NCBI GenBank assembly: GCA_037447605.1
Contig: CM074815.1
Coordinates: 1,804,525-1,868,524 of the forward strand
DNA from: Zygnema circumcarinatum
Taxonomy: Eukaryota; Streptophyta; Zygnematophyceae; Zygnematales; Zygnemataceae
Direction of reading: 5' to 3'
DNA: 64,000 nucleotides
In this document: piece after piece, positions 33,279-44,244 of the stretch
Position numbering within the stretch: the first letter of the stretch is position 1
Layout of the letters: each line of letters begins with the position of its first letter
Notes under the pieces: model-generated
Database searches by the model: none
The model's input: the letters and a program-made list of their open reading frames with translations, nothing else
Told to the model about the DNA's origin: nothing
Program-made: the position numbers and the translations under genes

Positions 33279-33769
33279 GCTGCAGGCAATTTTCGACCCT
33301 ATGGTGTCTCTCCACCCTTTTCAACCCTAAAATATCCAAACTCGAGAATACCGCAGGAGTTTGCAAACTCTTTCACCACATCCATTCCGCAGGATTACTT
33401 CAGATTGTCTGAAGGAGGATGTCTGCTGCACGCGAAACTCTCGGAGACGACGGATATGACAGTTGGTGTGCAGGAGGCTTCACGCTGGCGGGCCGAGTGG
33501 ACGTCAGGTGGTCATGGCGACGGCTTCGGGAGAAGGAGCGGGAGAGGGAGAGGGAGAGCAGGGTGGGAAATACGCCTCATCTTCGGCGCTGCAGATTTCA
33601 ATTCCTCCTCCCCTTCCTTTCGTATCCCATCCTCCTTTCCCCACTCTCACCTTTCAGAGCTGGTTGGCATCTTGTTCCCGGGCCGCCCCAAAACACATAA
33701 AGGCGGAAAAGCTAAAGTCTTTAGGCATTCTCGCAAGTTGTCGAGAGTTCCAACTCGAGGATCGCGGCC
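33279..33769. promoter_or_regulatory. Bidirectional promoter region (J-protein / DUF3119 protein)
   Basis: Only 491 bp separate the two divergent start codons, so both 5' UTRs and promoters must share this interval. It is rich in short purine and pyrimidine runs (a GAGAGGGA tract at about 33541-33560). Open frames on the + strand here overlap the presumed leader and show no domain. Confidence 0.6.
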
Positions 33770-35933
33770 ATGGCGTCTGCTCTTCAGTTCTCTCTGGCTG
33801 GATGCCGTCCAACTGCAGGTGAGCGACTTTGTGAAACGACAAATCCCATGGCCTATCTCTAGACCTTGTTTGAGCTTTTCCTTCATTCTTCTAGTGCATT
33901 GGTTGCTTCTAGTAAGTGATTTGTGAAATTATATGCTGGTGAAGGCACTGACAGTGGCTTCCTTTCTTCTCCCAGCTCTTCAGGCTCCTGCAGTTCGCTG
34001 TACGTCTTCTCTCCGCCCGGCTTTGCAAGTGAAGGGCCTTCCTGCAATGCAAAGGAAATGCAGCATCAAGCGCTCAACAGCTTCACCGTCTGTTGTTGTC
34101 AAGGTGACTGTGAGCACCTACCTTCATGCATTTCCCGAAGTGAAGTGTGGAGTGCTGCCTCTGCCTCTGTCCCTGTTCCTCTATGGTTTTTTTGCTTTTG
34201 TTGTCTATTTCTCTCTGCTCTCGCTTCTTCCCTCCCTCTGCTTTTTGTGCCTTTCTTTAGCATATACACAGTGCCACTCCTTGATTGAAGGATTTTTTCT
34301 TGCAAATCCAGTTAACTGGCTCGCTGTTTATGACCCATGGTGTCTGTCTTTTGTTTTGGGAACGATATGGTGTTCTGGCTTATTGCGCTGTAATGTTATG
34401 CCAGGTGAAGGAAGTAACTTTAAACAAACCAGTTTGATGCCAAATGAAGCAGGCTGGAGGCAACGTAGACAAGGGACGACTCATCGTGGAACCAAGCTAC
34501 GCAATTCCGTCAGTTCTACTCAGTAAGTCTCACTTCTTTTCTTGGAGAAGTATCACAAGACAACTCTGTGCCTTTGGGATGTAGACACTCCATTATGCCA
34601 GGCCCTGGCATTCTCTGTGAAGTAGTTTCTCACTGTTACGCTTGTGTACATGATATGCCGAAGGCTTTGTTTTCCCATTCCAATGATCCACTCGTTGTTG
34701 AATACTGGACTTCAATCAACTCATAGGATCATTGCGATGTCTTTGGGTGACATTTTAAGAGCAACGGACTGAATCTTGAGCTGTACCAGCATTTGTGGCT
34801 TCAGTGTAGTTTGTGAAGGTCTGGGCAAATGTTATCGTTTCCGAAGAAGTGGCAAGGTTGGTGATGCTGGTTTTGCTGCTTTCCTTTTTGTGCAGCTGCA
34901 GCTGGTCTCCTGTTTGGAGCAGATCAGGCGATCGTAGCAGCACCTGTGGGGCTTCTGGGAGCACTCCTCCTTTTCCAGGTTGTAGAAAGCATGTGCTTTT
35001 TGAGCTGTAAAAAATGTATTGATGCTGCTGCTAATGCTTTAAAGTGTTATTTGTGCTAATCAATTATCAATTTCTAGTCCATAATCGCACAATTTTCTTA
35101 TTGGCTTTATGATGATGGACTTAATGGTGCAGACTACCCGCGTGAGGTTTCTCTTTGACGAGGATTCGCTGGTGAGCAATTTTACTTTATTCAGCAATTA
35201 GAATAGAGTACGGACGCCCTTTACAATATCCAGAGGTGGTTAGAACTAACAACAGGATTAACTTCGACTGTGCTCTTGTTTCCTCTTCGAACTCTTACTG
35301 CCTTTTACGAGAATTTCTCTGGAATGATAACTCTGTGGATGCTTTTTTTCCACCACGATGGTGGCCCTGCAGGAGGTGGTGATTGGAGAGAAGGCTGAGA
35401 AGTCCGGGGAAAATGCGTTCGTTGGTGGAGAGAATCGATGGAGGTGAGAGCATCATGACAGTTGATAGCGTAGAACTCGCCATGAATGTTGGACCTATAG
35501 CTCTTATCATTGATGGGCATTCATTAAGAAGGATCAAATCACACTGTGATGTTTCTCATTGTTTTTGCGTATTCATTTCCGATACCGATAATCAGTTGAA
35601 GAGAGAGTAGAGTAGAGTAGAGTAGAGTAGAGTAGAGAGGCTCTTTGCTACTTTGGAGGCTGCAGAAAGAGAGTCTGATCTGGTAGGCTTACCTTCTATT
35701 TTGTCTTTGACCTTATGGTTCATTCCTATTGATGGCCTTACAGGTACAGCACATTCACAAATTGGGAGTTCTGGTGGCCCAATTTCCCTGTTTTGGTTTA
35801 CTTCAAGGAGACGCAAACCAAGCCGGAGGGGCAGATCCATTTTTTCCCTGTCATAGCCGACGGAAGGAAGCTGTATAATGCAATGGTGGAGCGGTGCGGC
35901 CCTTCACAAAACAGCTCTCCCAGTAAAGAGTAG
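33770..35933 (+). CDS. Plastid-targeted DUF3119-type membrane protein
   Basis: Seven exons keep phase: 33770-33818, 33976-34103, 34453-34522, 34896-34978, 35133-35171, 35373-35443, 35744-35933; 209 residues. The first ~58 residues are Ser/Ala/Arg-rich with almost no acidic residues (MASALQFSLAGCRPTA...), a typical chloroplast transit peptide. Then come IVEPSYAIPSVLL, a hydrophobic pair of segments (AAGLLFGADQAIVAAPVGLLGALLLFQ), TTRVRFLFDEDSLEVV, NRWRYSTFTNWEFWWPNFPVLVYFKETQT, and IHFFPVIADGRKLYNAM. The RFxFDxxxLEV, NW.FWWP..PVLxYFKE and IHFxPxxxD motifs match what I know of the cyanobacterial and plastid DUF3119 family. Function is uncharacterised. A thylakoid or envelope location is inferred. 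It shares an upstream region with the J-protein gene. Confidence 0.82.
35602..35638. repeat. AGAGT pentanucleotide repeat
   Basis: About six tandem GAGTA/AGAGT units inside the last intron of the DUF3119 gene. Confidence 0.9.
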
Positions 35934-37181
35934 ACCTCGTGTTTTGCTCTTTTAAATGGGACTCGGCATGTTTTTTTAAAGCCGAGGGTATGACTGGTTG
36001 ATCCTTGGTGTGCTTTCAGAAAACGAAACCGAGAAAAAGGAGCTAAATAAGATTTTGTTTTCTGGCAGTTCTTGGTTCAATTGGACAGGCCAGAGTGTGC
36101 TGAGTGTAGAGTAATATCTTCATCGTTTTAGTGTGCCATTAAAGTGGTTTTTTCTTTTCTTCTTGTTTTTCTAAGTAGTTAAAAGTTCCAATTTAACATG
36201 TACTTTGGCAAGAAGGGAAAAGTTTGTGATTTTATACTTTTTTTGTATCAAGAATTGAACTGTGCTCTTGAGATTTGTGCTAAAGCATAGGAGGGAGATA
36301 CCTCTCTTTGTGGTGTGTTCTGTGCGCATTTGAAACGGAAAATTACAGGGAGTGCACTGTGCAAATAATAACCCCTTACTTTTATATTATATTTTGATAG
36401 AATATCATGTTAAATTTCTGCTAAGAGAGATGTGTCTGCAGCACCTTCTGCTTACAGTACCTCTCGCTTGTTACATATTTTAGGGACTATAGGAAAGGAA
36501 AGCACATGGTGCTGTGACTCTGACAGATCCATATCAGTTTCTGGTTTTGTTAGATTCAAAAAACTCTATGGAAGGATCAGATGGGTTCCCTCGTGGTTTC
36601 GTTTAGTAGACCATTTGGTCCTTGTGTTTAGACCTTAATCTAAACCTAGAAATCACAAAGTGATGCACTGGTTTTGCGAGGCCATGCCATGACATCACAT
36701 CACATCATGACTCCTAGAGACTTCAATTACATAGAATGGGATTGGTGCGAAAAACTGAGTCATCAAGAGCTGCAGAACAAAACTGCTGTTTGCAAAGCAC
36801 TCTGCCAAACCCTGAAACTTGGAGCCATATGTATACAGAAAGCAACTGAACGTCTTATGAGAATAATCACAACACATCTGCATCGTTGTTTATTCACAAC
36901 AAGGCTTCCTGTGCGGTATATAAAAATCAGGAGCATGAGGTACCAAACATGAAGCGAAATGGTTTTTTTATCTTCGAAATGTAGAACATTCTGATACAGA
37001 TATGCTGTAATTTCTGCGAATTGTTTACACTTTCACTTTTTTTTTTTCACGGATCGTTTGAATAAATGATTCTTTTCCCCCCTTTTTCACGTGAGCTCCT
37101 CCGCTTTTGTAGTGAACGAAGGCGGCGGTGGCATGCACGCACGCCCTAATACGTAGGAGAGAGCGCGACAGTGCGGCAGCC
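35934..37181. other. Intergenic, 3' UTR and promoter only
   Basis: About 1.25 kb between two plus-strand genes, AT-rich, with no frame showing domain signatures. It contains the 3' UTR of the DUF3119 gene and the promoter of the coiled-coil gene; a CACGTGAG box lies at about 37088. Confidence 0.5.
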
Positions 37182-38826
37182 ATGGCGGGGATGGAGAGCC
37201 TGCTTCAGCCCTTCGAGGAACGAGCCGCCAAAGCAGAGGTGCTCTCCCGGCCTCTGCAGCCTCCGCTCTTGCCGCATGAGCCTCCCTCTCAGCCTCTCAC
37301 CGGCTCCTCATTCCGCCATGGCGGCTTCTCTCGCTGCAGGAGCGGCTGGCTCGACTGGAGGATGCTCTGAATAGCTTGGATGAGATTCGGGGTAAGGGCA
37401 GAAACCTGCTTTGTGCCATTTCAGGTGTATTAAGCATGTTGTTCAGATCTCCTGTTCTCGAGTGGAGGCCAGAAGCTTTTCTCTGGTGCTTGCGTCGTTT
37501 AGATTGGGCTGGCGTGAAGAATGGCAGGCTACTGGACTTTTGCCTTACATTTTGACTTCTCCAGACAATTGCACAAACAAAGAAATCGCGAGAAGATCCT
37601 GTCCGATGCAATCTCACCAGCCGAGTTCTTAAACTTACAGATGTAGCCTTTTCCGAGGATTAACTTATTAATTGGTAGAATTTCGCTCAAACAGGCATCT
37701 TGTGAACTCCACCATGCAATTAGAAGAGATATTATATTTCATTTAGTAATTAGGAGCATATTCCATACACTCACTACTTTGTCGTTTTTAACCAATAATC
37801 CTGATTACGTGACAATTTATCTGCATTTTCCTGAAGCAATGTGAAGGCATGTTCTGTGTAGTTCATCGATAAATATTATTGATCGCAAGTGTCAAGAGAG
37901 TTGGAAAACTTGAAAGATTTTGGGTATTCGAAACTATGCCTGCGTACTTTAATTTCCAATTTGGAAGAACCATCTATGGTGTATAAACACCAGGATATAC
38001 TAGCAGGGCTCTTGTCTCTTTGCATAAATCACCATGCCATTCCTTTCCTCTCTCTATCAGTTTCGCGTATCGCAAGGGGCAGTTATGCCTTGCCCCTAGT
38101 TCAAGTATGCTAGCTAGCAGAACTACGCAGTGGGGATACAACGTAACTAGATGGCGGCTTCTTGAAACCCCAGGAAGGGAGGGACATGCATAACGGAGTG
38201 GATGCCAAATCTGAAGTGCATGTTTCTTGAACTGCAGGTGAGCAACCCTCCTCCTATGCAGATGGGATGGCACAACCTTCTCAAGCAAAGCTCTTGAGTG
38301 AGCTGAAGGAGCTGAGAAGCCACCTTGGCCGGGCGCAGACGGAGCAACAGGAGATAATCCAGCAGCGGAATGAGGTAGAGCTTCAGCTCGTTGTGTTCAT
38401 GAAGCCTGTCGCATATGATGATTATGATGGCTTGTTTAAAATGGACGAAGTTGGCAGCATAACATGAGGGGATGACCTAATAGCGATTGCTGCATCGCCT
38501 GGAGTACTGTTTGCATCTGCACTCTGGGCCTGAGCGATCTATGGTGAGGTGGTTTATCACTGGTGTTTGGATAGTATCAGATTGAACCCCTGGCTTGTCT
38601 CACATGCATGTTGCACAACGTATATAGTTGCAAAAGCGCCATTCAAAGACGTGGCTGTGGGCTTAGGGTCAGCGCTGACTCGCTATCCGTGGTGCAGGCC
38701 ACAAAAGAGAAGGACAGATTGATGGTCGAAAATGCAAAACTGCAGTACCGAGTGCTGCACCTCGTGAGAGCTGTCAAGGAAGGAGACGAGCGGATAGAGC
38801 AGTTGACAGCGGGAAGCAAGGGATAG
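37182..38826 (+). CDS. Small coiled-coil protein (plant-conserved type)
   Basis: Four exons in phase: 37182-37238, 37340-37391, 38238-38374, 38698-38826; 124 residues. The protein is almost wholly heptad-like: MESLLQPFEERAAKAEERLARLEDALNSL; a short polar linker; LLSELKELRSHLGRAQTEQQEIIQQRNE; and KDRLMVENAKLQYRVLHLVRAVKE near the end. The ENxKLxYRxxHLVRAVKE stretch resembles small uncharacterised coiled-coil proteins that I recall from land plants. No enzyme motif, signal peptide or membrane helix is present. It is probably a scaffold or adaptor subunit; the partner cannot be told from sequence. Confidence 0.75.
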
Positions 38827-40608
38827 TAGGCATTGTTTACTTTTTTAAATCATGTATGCAAATAGCGCATAGCACTATTTGGTAGTGTTGCCACTCTCTT
38901 GAGACCCAAACCCCAAAACCCTAAGCTCCTGCGAGGCTGTAGACGACTGACTGTATAGACGTGAAGGGGGAAAGGTCCAGCTATTCTCAAGTCACAACCT
39001 TTTGTCTTTTCATTTACAATTCTGTAGTGACCCATCTGGATTCAGAGCTGCTTTAACCACTGGGTGAAGAGGGCTGTTTCGTTTGTCGCAGTTCGGGCAC
39101 AAACCAGCCCATATATGTCGATGACATGCTGCCTGCGCCAAAATTTTGACTTGCACTCTGAATTTCTATGTCTTAAAAAGAAAATCAAAAAGAAGGCGCC
39201 TTTAATACGCCGCTTATGCCTGAACGAAATGTGAGGGCCTCATGGGCTCTAAAGCCGCCTCTTCCACTCGCCTCTTTCATTTTTTTTTTTATGCCCTGCC
39301 ATGCCGTGCCATGCCATGCAATGGTAAGCCGAGCTGCTATGTCTGCCGTCGTCACGTTCCGTTGGTACACTCGTAGCGCATACTGTACTGTACATTACTG
39401 TGCTGTACTGTACAGTATGTTCGCCGTCAAACTGTACCGTCGGACCATGCGATATCTCACGGCTATCGTGCGATACGATTATGTACGATATACCGCTCAA
39501 TACCGTCCGATACAGTACGCAGGAGAGCGCTGAACCCTTCCCTGCCCTTCCCTTCCCGCCGCAAAACCCCACCTTGCTTTTAGGGTACGGCCGGTCCTGC
39601 GGCCGTGAGAGGGCGAGAAGGAGCGCCTGTTGTTGCCTGCCTTGCTGCCTGCGTGCTCGCTCGTTGCTGAGGGAGAGAGGGCTGAGCGCATCTGCAGGGA
39701 GAGGAGCAAGGTGGGCGGCGCTCTCTGTCCGGCTTGGGCAAGGGCAAGGGCAAGGGCAAGGCATAGCAGAGAGGGATGCGGCCGGAGGATAGAGAGAGAG
39801 AGGGGTTCTGGACAAGGGAGCGTTGGAGATGTTTTGTGGAATTCTTGAATGATGCTTTCGGTTTTGCTGACGAAGCGGAGGATGACAAGCTCTTTGCGTA
39901 TTTAAGAATCATTTGTTGTTTTGCTTTCTTGAAGTCGAGCAATGGGACAGACTGCAATAGATGTGAAGAGTTTGAGAAATGAAAAGCGCAGCGAAAAAGA
40001 GAGGCAAAAGCTATGTTGTTGGCTGTCGTTGAGTTTCAGGAAGCTATATGTGTTCATGTCTGTATGAGCGTCGTGCTTGTTTGGGGCGTAGATTAATGTT
40101 ATTGTGTCAAGAAAGAAGATATTTTGGAAGCCTTCCGTGTTCTTCTTTTTCAGATTTAAATAGTTCAAGCCATCGTTGCCTTTGCGTTGCCATGAAGCTA
40201 TCTTGCTTTTCGATGGGATCTTCCTTGAGTGTTCAATAGTGCTGGCACGGCCATGATTGAAGGAGCGTGTGGGTTATGTCCTTTTGTCAATTTTCGCATT
40301 AGTGTAGTATTCTTTGAGCTTTTGTCTTAAAAATTGTTCGAACCAGAAAGGTTTTGCTCAAAATGAGGTGACAAATAAGGGAATGACAATCTGCTCAGTC
40401 AGTTTTTCTGCATTGAAGTTCTATTGGAGCTCGGAATGAGTATGTGTTAAGGCTGTGATCAGCACCCTGCCTTAATGAAGGCAGGGTCCTATCGAGTGAT
40501 AGCTTTCCACAACAAACTTGAGCTTTTCGAAAAATTATTCGAGACTTCAGGCTTTCTCTATCCCTCTGAGCCCGTAAGATTTTATTGGTGCGTGCAGCCT
40601 TGTACAAG
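38827..40608. other. Upstream region and probable 5' UTR intron of the eIF4B-like gene
   Basis: About 1.8 kb. A CGTGCAG acceptor at about 40591-40597, 11 bp before the ATG, implies an intron in the 5' UTR. Its first, non-coding exon probably lies near 39.6-39.85 kb, where a GC-rich tract with GGGCAA repeats gives way to AT-rich sequence. Open frames around 39.2-39.9 kb show no domain. Confidence 0.45.
39365..39516. promoter_or_regulatory. GTAC array upstream of the eIF4B-like gene
   Basis: About eight GTAC tetramers (CTGTACTGTAC twice, ATGTACG, CAGTAC) lie with CGATA and ATACG variants in 150 bp. The array is about 100-300 bp before the inferred transcription start and 1.1 kb before the start codon. 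It resembles the blocks at 6.4-6.9 kb and 20.83-20.95 kb. Confidence 0.45.
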
Positions 40609-42907
40609 ATGAGTTATGATGGAGGAGATGATGTTTCCGCTGGAAGGCCTAAGCTCGACATAGCACCTCGGAGCGCAAATGCCGATGCAAGCTCTTCATC
40701 ATCGAGCAGGTCTTCAAAAGTAATGTACTCTACGCTTTTTTGTCGCACTGTGCTTTTCGTTAGTTGCACCTTTTGTTATCAGACTTAGTGCAGTTGAGAC
40801 TTTCACCAAGGTTTTCCTCTGGCGCATCTATGCTTTTTCTAAAGAGGATATGTGCTTATTGATGCAGTCTAATCCGTTTGGAGCAGCCCGTCCTCGTGAG
40901 CAAATCATCGCGGAGAGAGAGGGCAAGAAGGAGACGGACCTTCTGAAGGAATTGGCAGAGAAGGAATGGAAACCCTCGGTAAGTTGTGGTGATTTTGGTC
41001 TTGCATACAATCTTGGAACAAACTTCCACTGCAGAAAATCTGCAGGTTTTAAGAACTTGGCCATTGCCAACATACGAGTAGGTGCTACAGGTTCAAGAAT
41101 CACGAGAAGGTTTTGTCCTGAACGATACTATGAGCATGAGCATGAGCATGAGCATGCTATTGCAGTTTTTGATACCGCAGTCTGGCTGTTCTACCTTACC
41201 CTTTTATCAAAGCTTGGGCAACTATTTTAAGTGAGCTTCTGCTCTGTATTGAGTTGCTTTGCGCTCAATTTCGTGAATTTTAGGGATCATAATGGAGGCA
41301 ATGGAGGGGATTGTAACAGGTGGTACTGACTGAGGAACAACGAGAGGAAAAGAAAGCTTTGGAGGCTGAACTTGCATTTGCAAAGAGCGAGTATGAGAAA
41401 GCCGTGGATCCTGTTCAGTCAAAGAACCTGAAGGAGGAAGTTGCTTCCATGGAGAGAAAGCTGGAGGACCTGCTAGCCATGTTTGAGGTGCTTTACTCTT
41501 TCTATTCTTGTTGAGAGCTTTTCTGTGTATATTTTTCCCTTTTTAGATCTGTAGCTTTCTTAATAGATTAGGCATTGTCGGCAGAGTTGCCCTCGACAAC
41601 GCAAGGTGAGTTTTTTTAACCATTACATAGGTAGTGTCATTCTCCGTGAGCCATCTTTGCATTTTGAGCAGAATAGTAAGCGGTAATCATTAATATTTCG
41701 AAATAAAAATCTCAGTTAGTCATCACTTAGCTTAATTCTTCCATGTACTAATCTCGCTTTTTGATTTCTGACAAGGTTGATTCCCTCCCCCGATCACTTA
41801 TTTTCGCAGAAAATGGCTCTTGAGAAAGCTCAAGCTGGAATGGGCAAGCGACCATCTGAACGCCGCCGTGAAGATGCACCGGGGGCTCCACCGGGTGGAT
41901 ATGCGTCTCCACAAGGAGCCCCTTTCGGGAGTCGTGGTGGAGGGTATGGTGCCCCCTCTGATGGATTCGGCAGTTTCAGTAGAAGAGACCGTGGTGGAGA
42001 AGTTGAGCGTGGATCCTATGGAGACGCGTGGGGTGGAAAGAAGGGAGGAATTGGCGGGGCCGGTGGCGGCGGAGGCGGGACTTGCTACAGCTGTGGAGAG
42101 GTGAGTAGACCAAGTTACGAAAAAGCCCTGAGTGTGATGCTATGTGGCATCGACCATGCTGCATTTCTTGTTTTTCAAAAACAAGAAAGGCCCAGAAAGA
42201 GCACACTGATGTGGAAAGGGGTTTATGAAGTATGGACCATAGAGAAGTGCAGAAACTCTTTCCTTGTGAAAAAGAGATTGGTCGCATGGATGCTTTCCAG
42301 GTTTTATATTGAGCAGATTCAGAAATCTAGTTTGAAAGGCTGGCAGCTAGGCATTTAACTATCCAGCGCCTTCCTTTAAACAAGGATTGCGCCTTTCAGG
42401 ATGATGAGTATGCTAATGTCAAGCTTGCTGTGAAGTTTAGGATGTCAAATCTCAGCAGAGACCCCCTTTCACAACGGCACAACGTTATTTGTCGGATAGG
42501 GGCAATTTGAGCTTCGTTTGTTTCTTCCCCCTCTTTTTTGTCGGTGATTGACTTGGTCGAGGCGCTCTCTCAGTCTGAACTGTTGGCCATTGCAGGTTGG
42601 TCACTTTTCTCGTGAGTGCCCGAGCGCTGGGGGAGGTGGCCGAACTGGTGGGTTTGGTGGCCGCGGTGGTGGTGGTGGTGGCAGCCGGGCATGCTACAAC
42701 TGCGGAGAGGAAGGGCATCTATCTCGTGAGTGCCCGCAGGGAGGAAGTCGTGGTGGGGGCAGCTATGGAGGAGGATTTGGTGGTGGTGGGGGATATGGCA
42801 GTGGAAGTTACGGAGGAGGAGGTGGCGGCAGTTACGGCTCAGGAGGGTATGGCGCGAGTGGGGGGGGCTATGAGGAACGAGGAGGAGGAGGTGGAGGAGG
42901 TTATTAG
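40609..42907 (+). CDS. eIF4B/4H-like protein with two CCHC zinc knuckles
   Basis: Five phase-0 exons: 40609-40719, 40868-40978, 41320-41487, 41810-42100, 42596-42907; 330 residues. The N-terminus reads [20 protein letters not shown] and then [18 protein letters not shown], the RPKLxLxPR...(I/P)FGxARPRE signature of eIF4B/eIF4H C-terminal regions. Next comes a 56-residue charged coiled coil ([25 protein letters not shown]...). The rest is Gly/Arg/Ser-rich with two CCHC knuckles: [14 protein letters not shown] (split by the exon 4/5 junction) and [14 protein letters not shown], ending in GGGY repeats. Zinc knuckles and RGG-like tails bind single-stranded nucleic acid, so an RNA-binding translation or mRNP factor is likely. 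No RRM is present, unlike animal eIF4B. Confidence 0.85.
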
Positions 42908-44244
42908 AAGTATTAAGTGCTCAGAATGATGGAGACAAGAGGCAGTGGACGTGGCTTCCACGGTGATCTTTCTCATGAGACTCCCGCAATGCAAAGTGAC
43001 CGAGGATCCGACTTGCTGGTGGTGTATAACGGACAACAGTCTACTGATTGGCGTTTTCGAAGAAAATATAACGAAGTTCTGAGAGCAATGGGAGTACAAT
43101 CCGATAACTAGGGGAGATCCGCAGAAGAGCAGAAGTGGCTGGTGGGAGTCCTGAACAACTTTGGTTTCTAACGCCAAACCATGTACTCCTAGATTGCTGA
43201 TTTTTGACTGCTAGGGGTGTGGACCTATGGACCTCACTGCTAGGCTTGGGGCCTGTCCTGCTCCTGACTGTGTCTTGCACCTGACAGAGCTCCTCTGGGA
43301 TCTAGAGCTCAGTCTTGGCAACCTCTCTTGTAGCAAATAATGTCAAACAAAGGACTCTCTTTCACTCGTCCAGTGTGAGCCTCTGGCCGGGGCAGGCCGT
43401 ACATGGCATGCCACCCTCAGATCGTTTGCCCTCCTGCAGAGATGGCATGTCATGGCTCCATGTGTGAGGATGAATGGGTCCAGCTTAGCTTCTGCGTTCC
43501 GACCGGCCAACCTTAGTAATCTTCAAGATTAAAAATTAAAAATTTCCTTCTTTAAAAGCACCCAAGAACTCAGGGACTGTCTTCAACTCTCCCACGAGCT
43601 GGTGGCCCAACGCGCGTCAGCTATGGGCCAGTTTCTATTTGAGGCCCTCTGAAAGCATTTGCCAGATGTGGCGAGCAATGGCTGGAGGATTTCTTAAGGT
43701 GTACCCTCCATGGATTCCGCCTTTGTATATCGCAAACCGTGAGCCCATCAAAGCATTCCACGGTAATGGAATTGCACACATGGTAAATTGGCCAAAGCCC
43801 CCCCGAAGTGGCGCACCGTAGAGTGGCTCTGTTAGCACTGTCACCAACACGTTTTCTTAGTTACGATACAAATCGTTTGAAAGCTATTGGCTGGAGATTG
43901 ACAGCATACACATTCAACAATCTAAAAATTGATTCTTGAAACTCACCATGACCCATTGAGCCCTCATTGTTGATCATTGCTTTCAGGCCCTTCGGGCAAT
44001 GTGAGGTGTCACCCCCTTTTTATTTCCAGTCTTCTTACAATTGGCTATTTGATGGTGCAATTTTTTTCTTCTGCCCTGCTATGGATGCTAGTGAGAGACT
44101 GTCCCTTCCATGGCATGGCATGGGAGAAGGGCGGCGCAACACAAGGATGGTAGCCTTGGAATTGACCGTGTGAAAGACTAAAAGATTGGTCAGAGGATGT
44201 CACTAAGAGCAGTTCAGCTCGACCAACCTGACTCATTACGACTG
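42908..44244. other. Convergent intergenic region
   Basis: About 1.3 kb between the 3' ends of the eIF4B-like gene (+) and Nup155 (-). No gene recognised. Open frames on both strands at 43635-43850 are shadows of each other without domain signatures. An 18-nt segment with two tandem AAAATTAAA-like units lies at about 43532-43550. Confidence 0.5.

Noticed and set aside
42485..42929. Antisense and shifted frames over the Gly-rich exon
   Set aside because: Shadows of the zinc-knuckle protein; GGT/GGA-rich DNA keeps other frames open.
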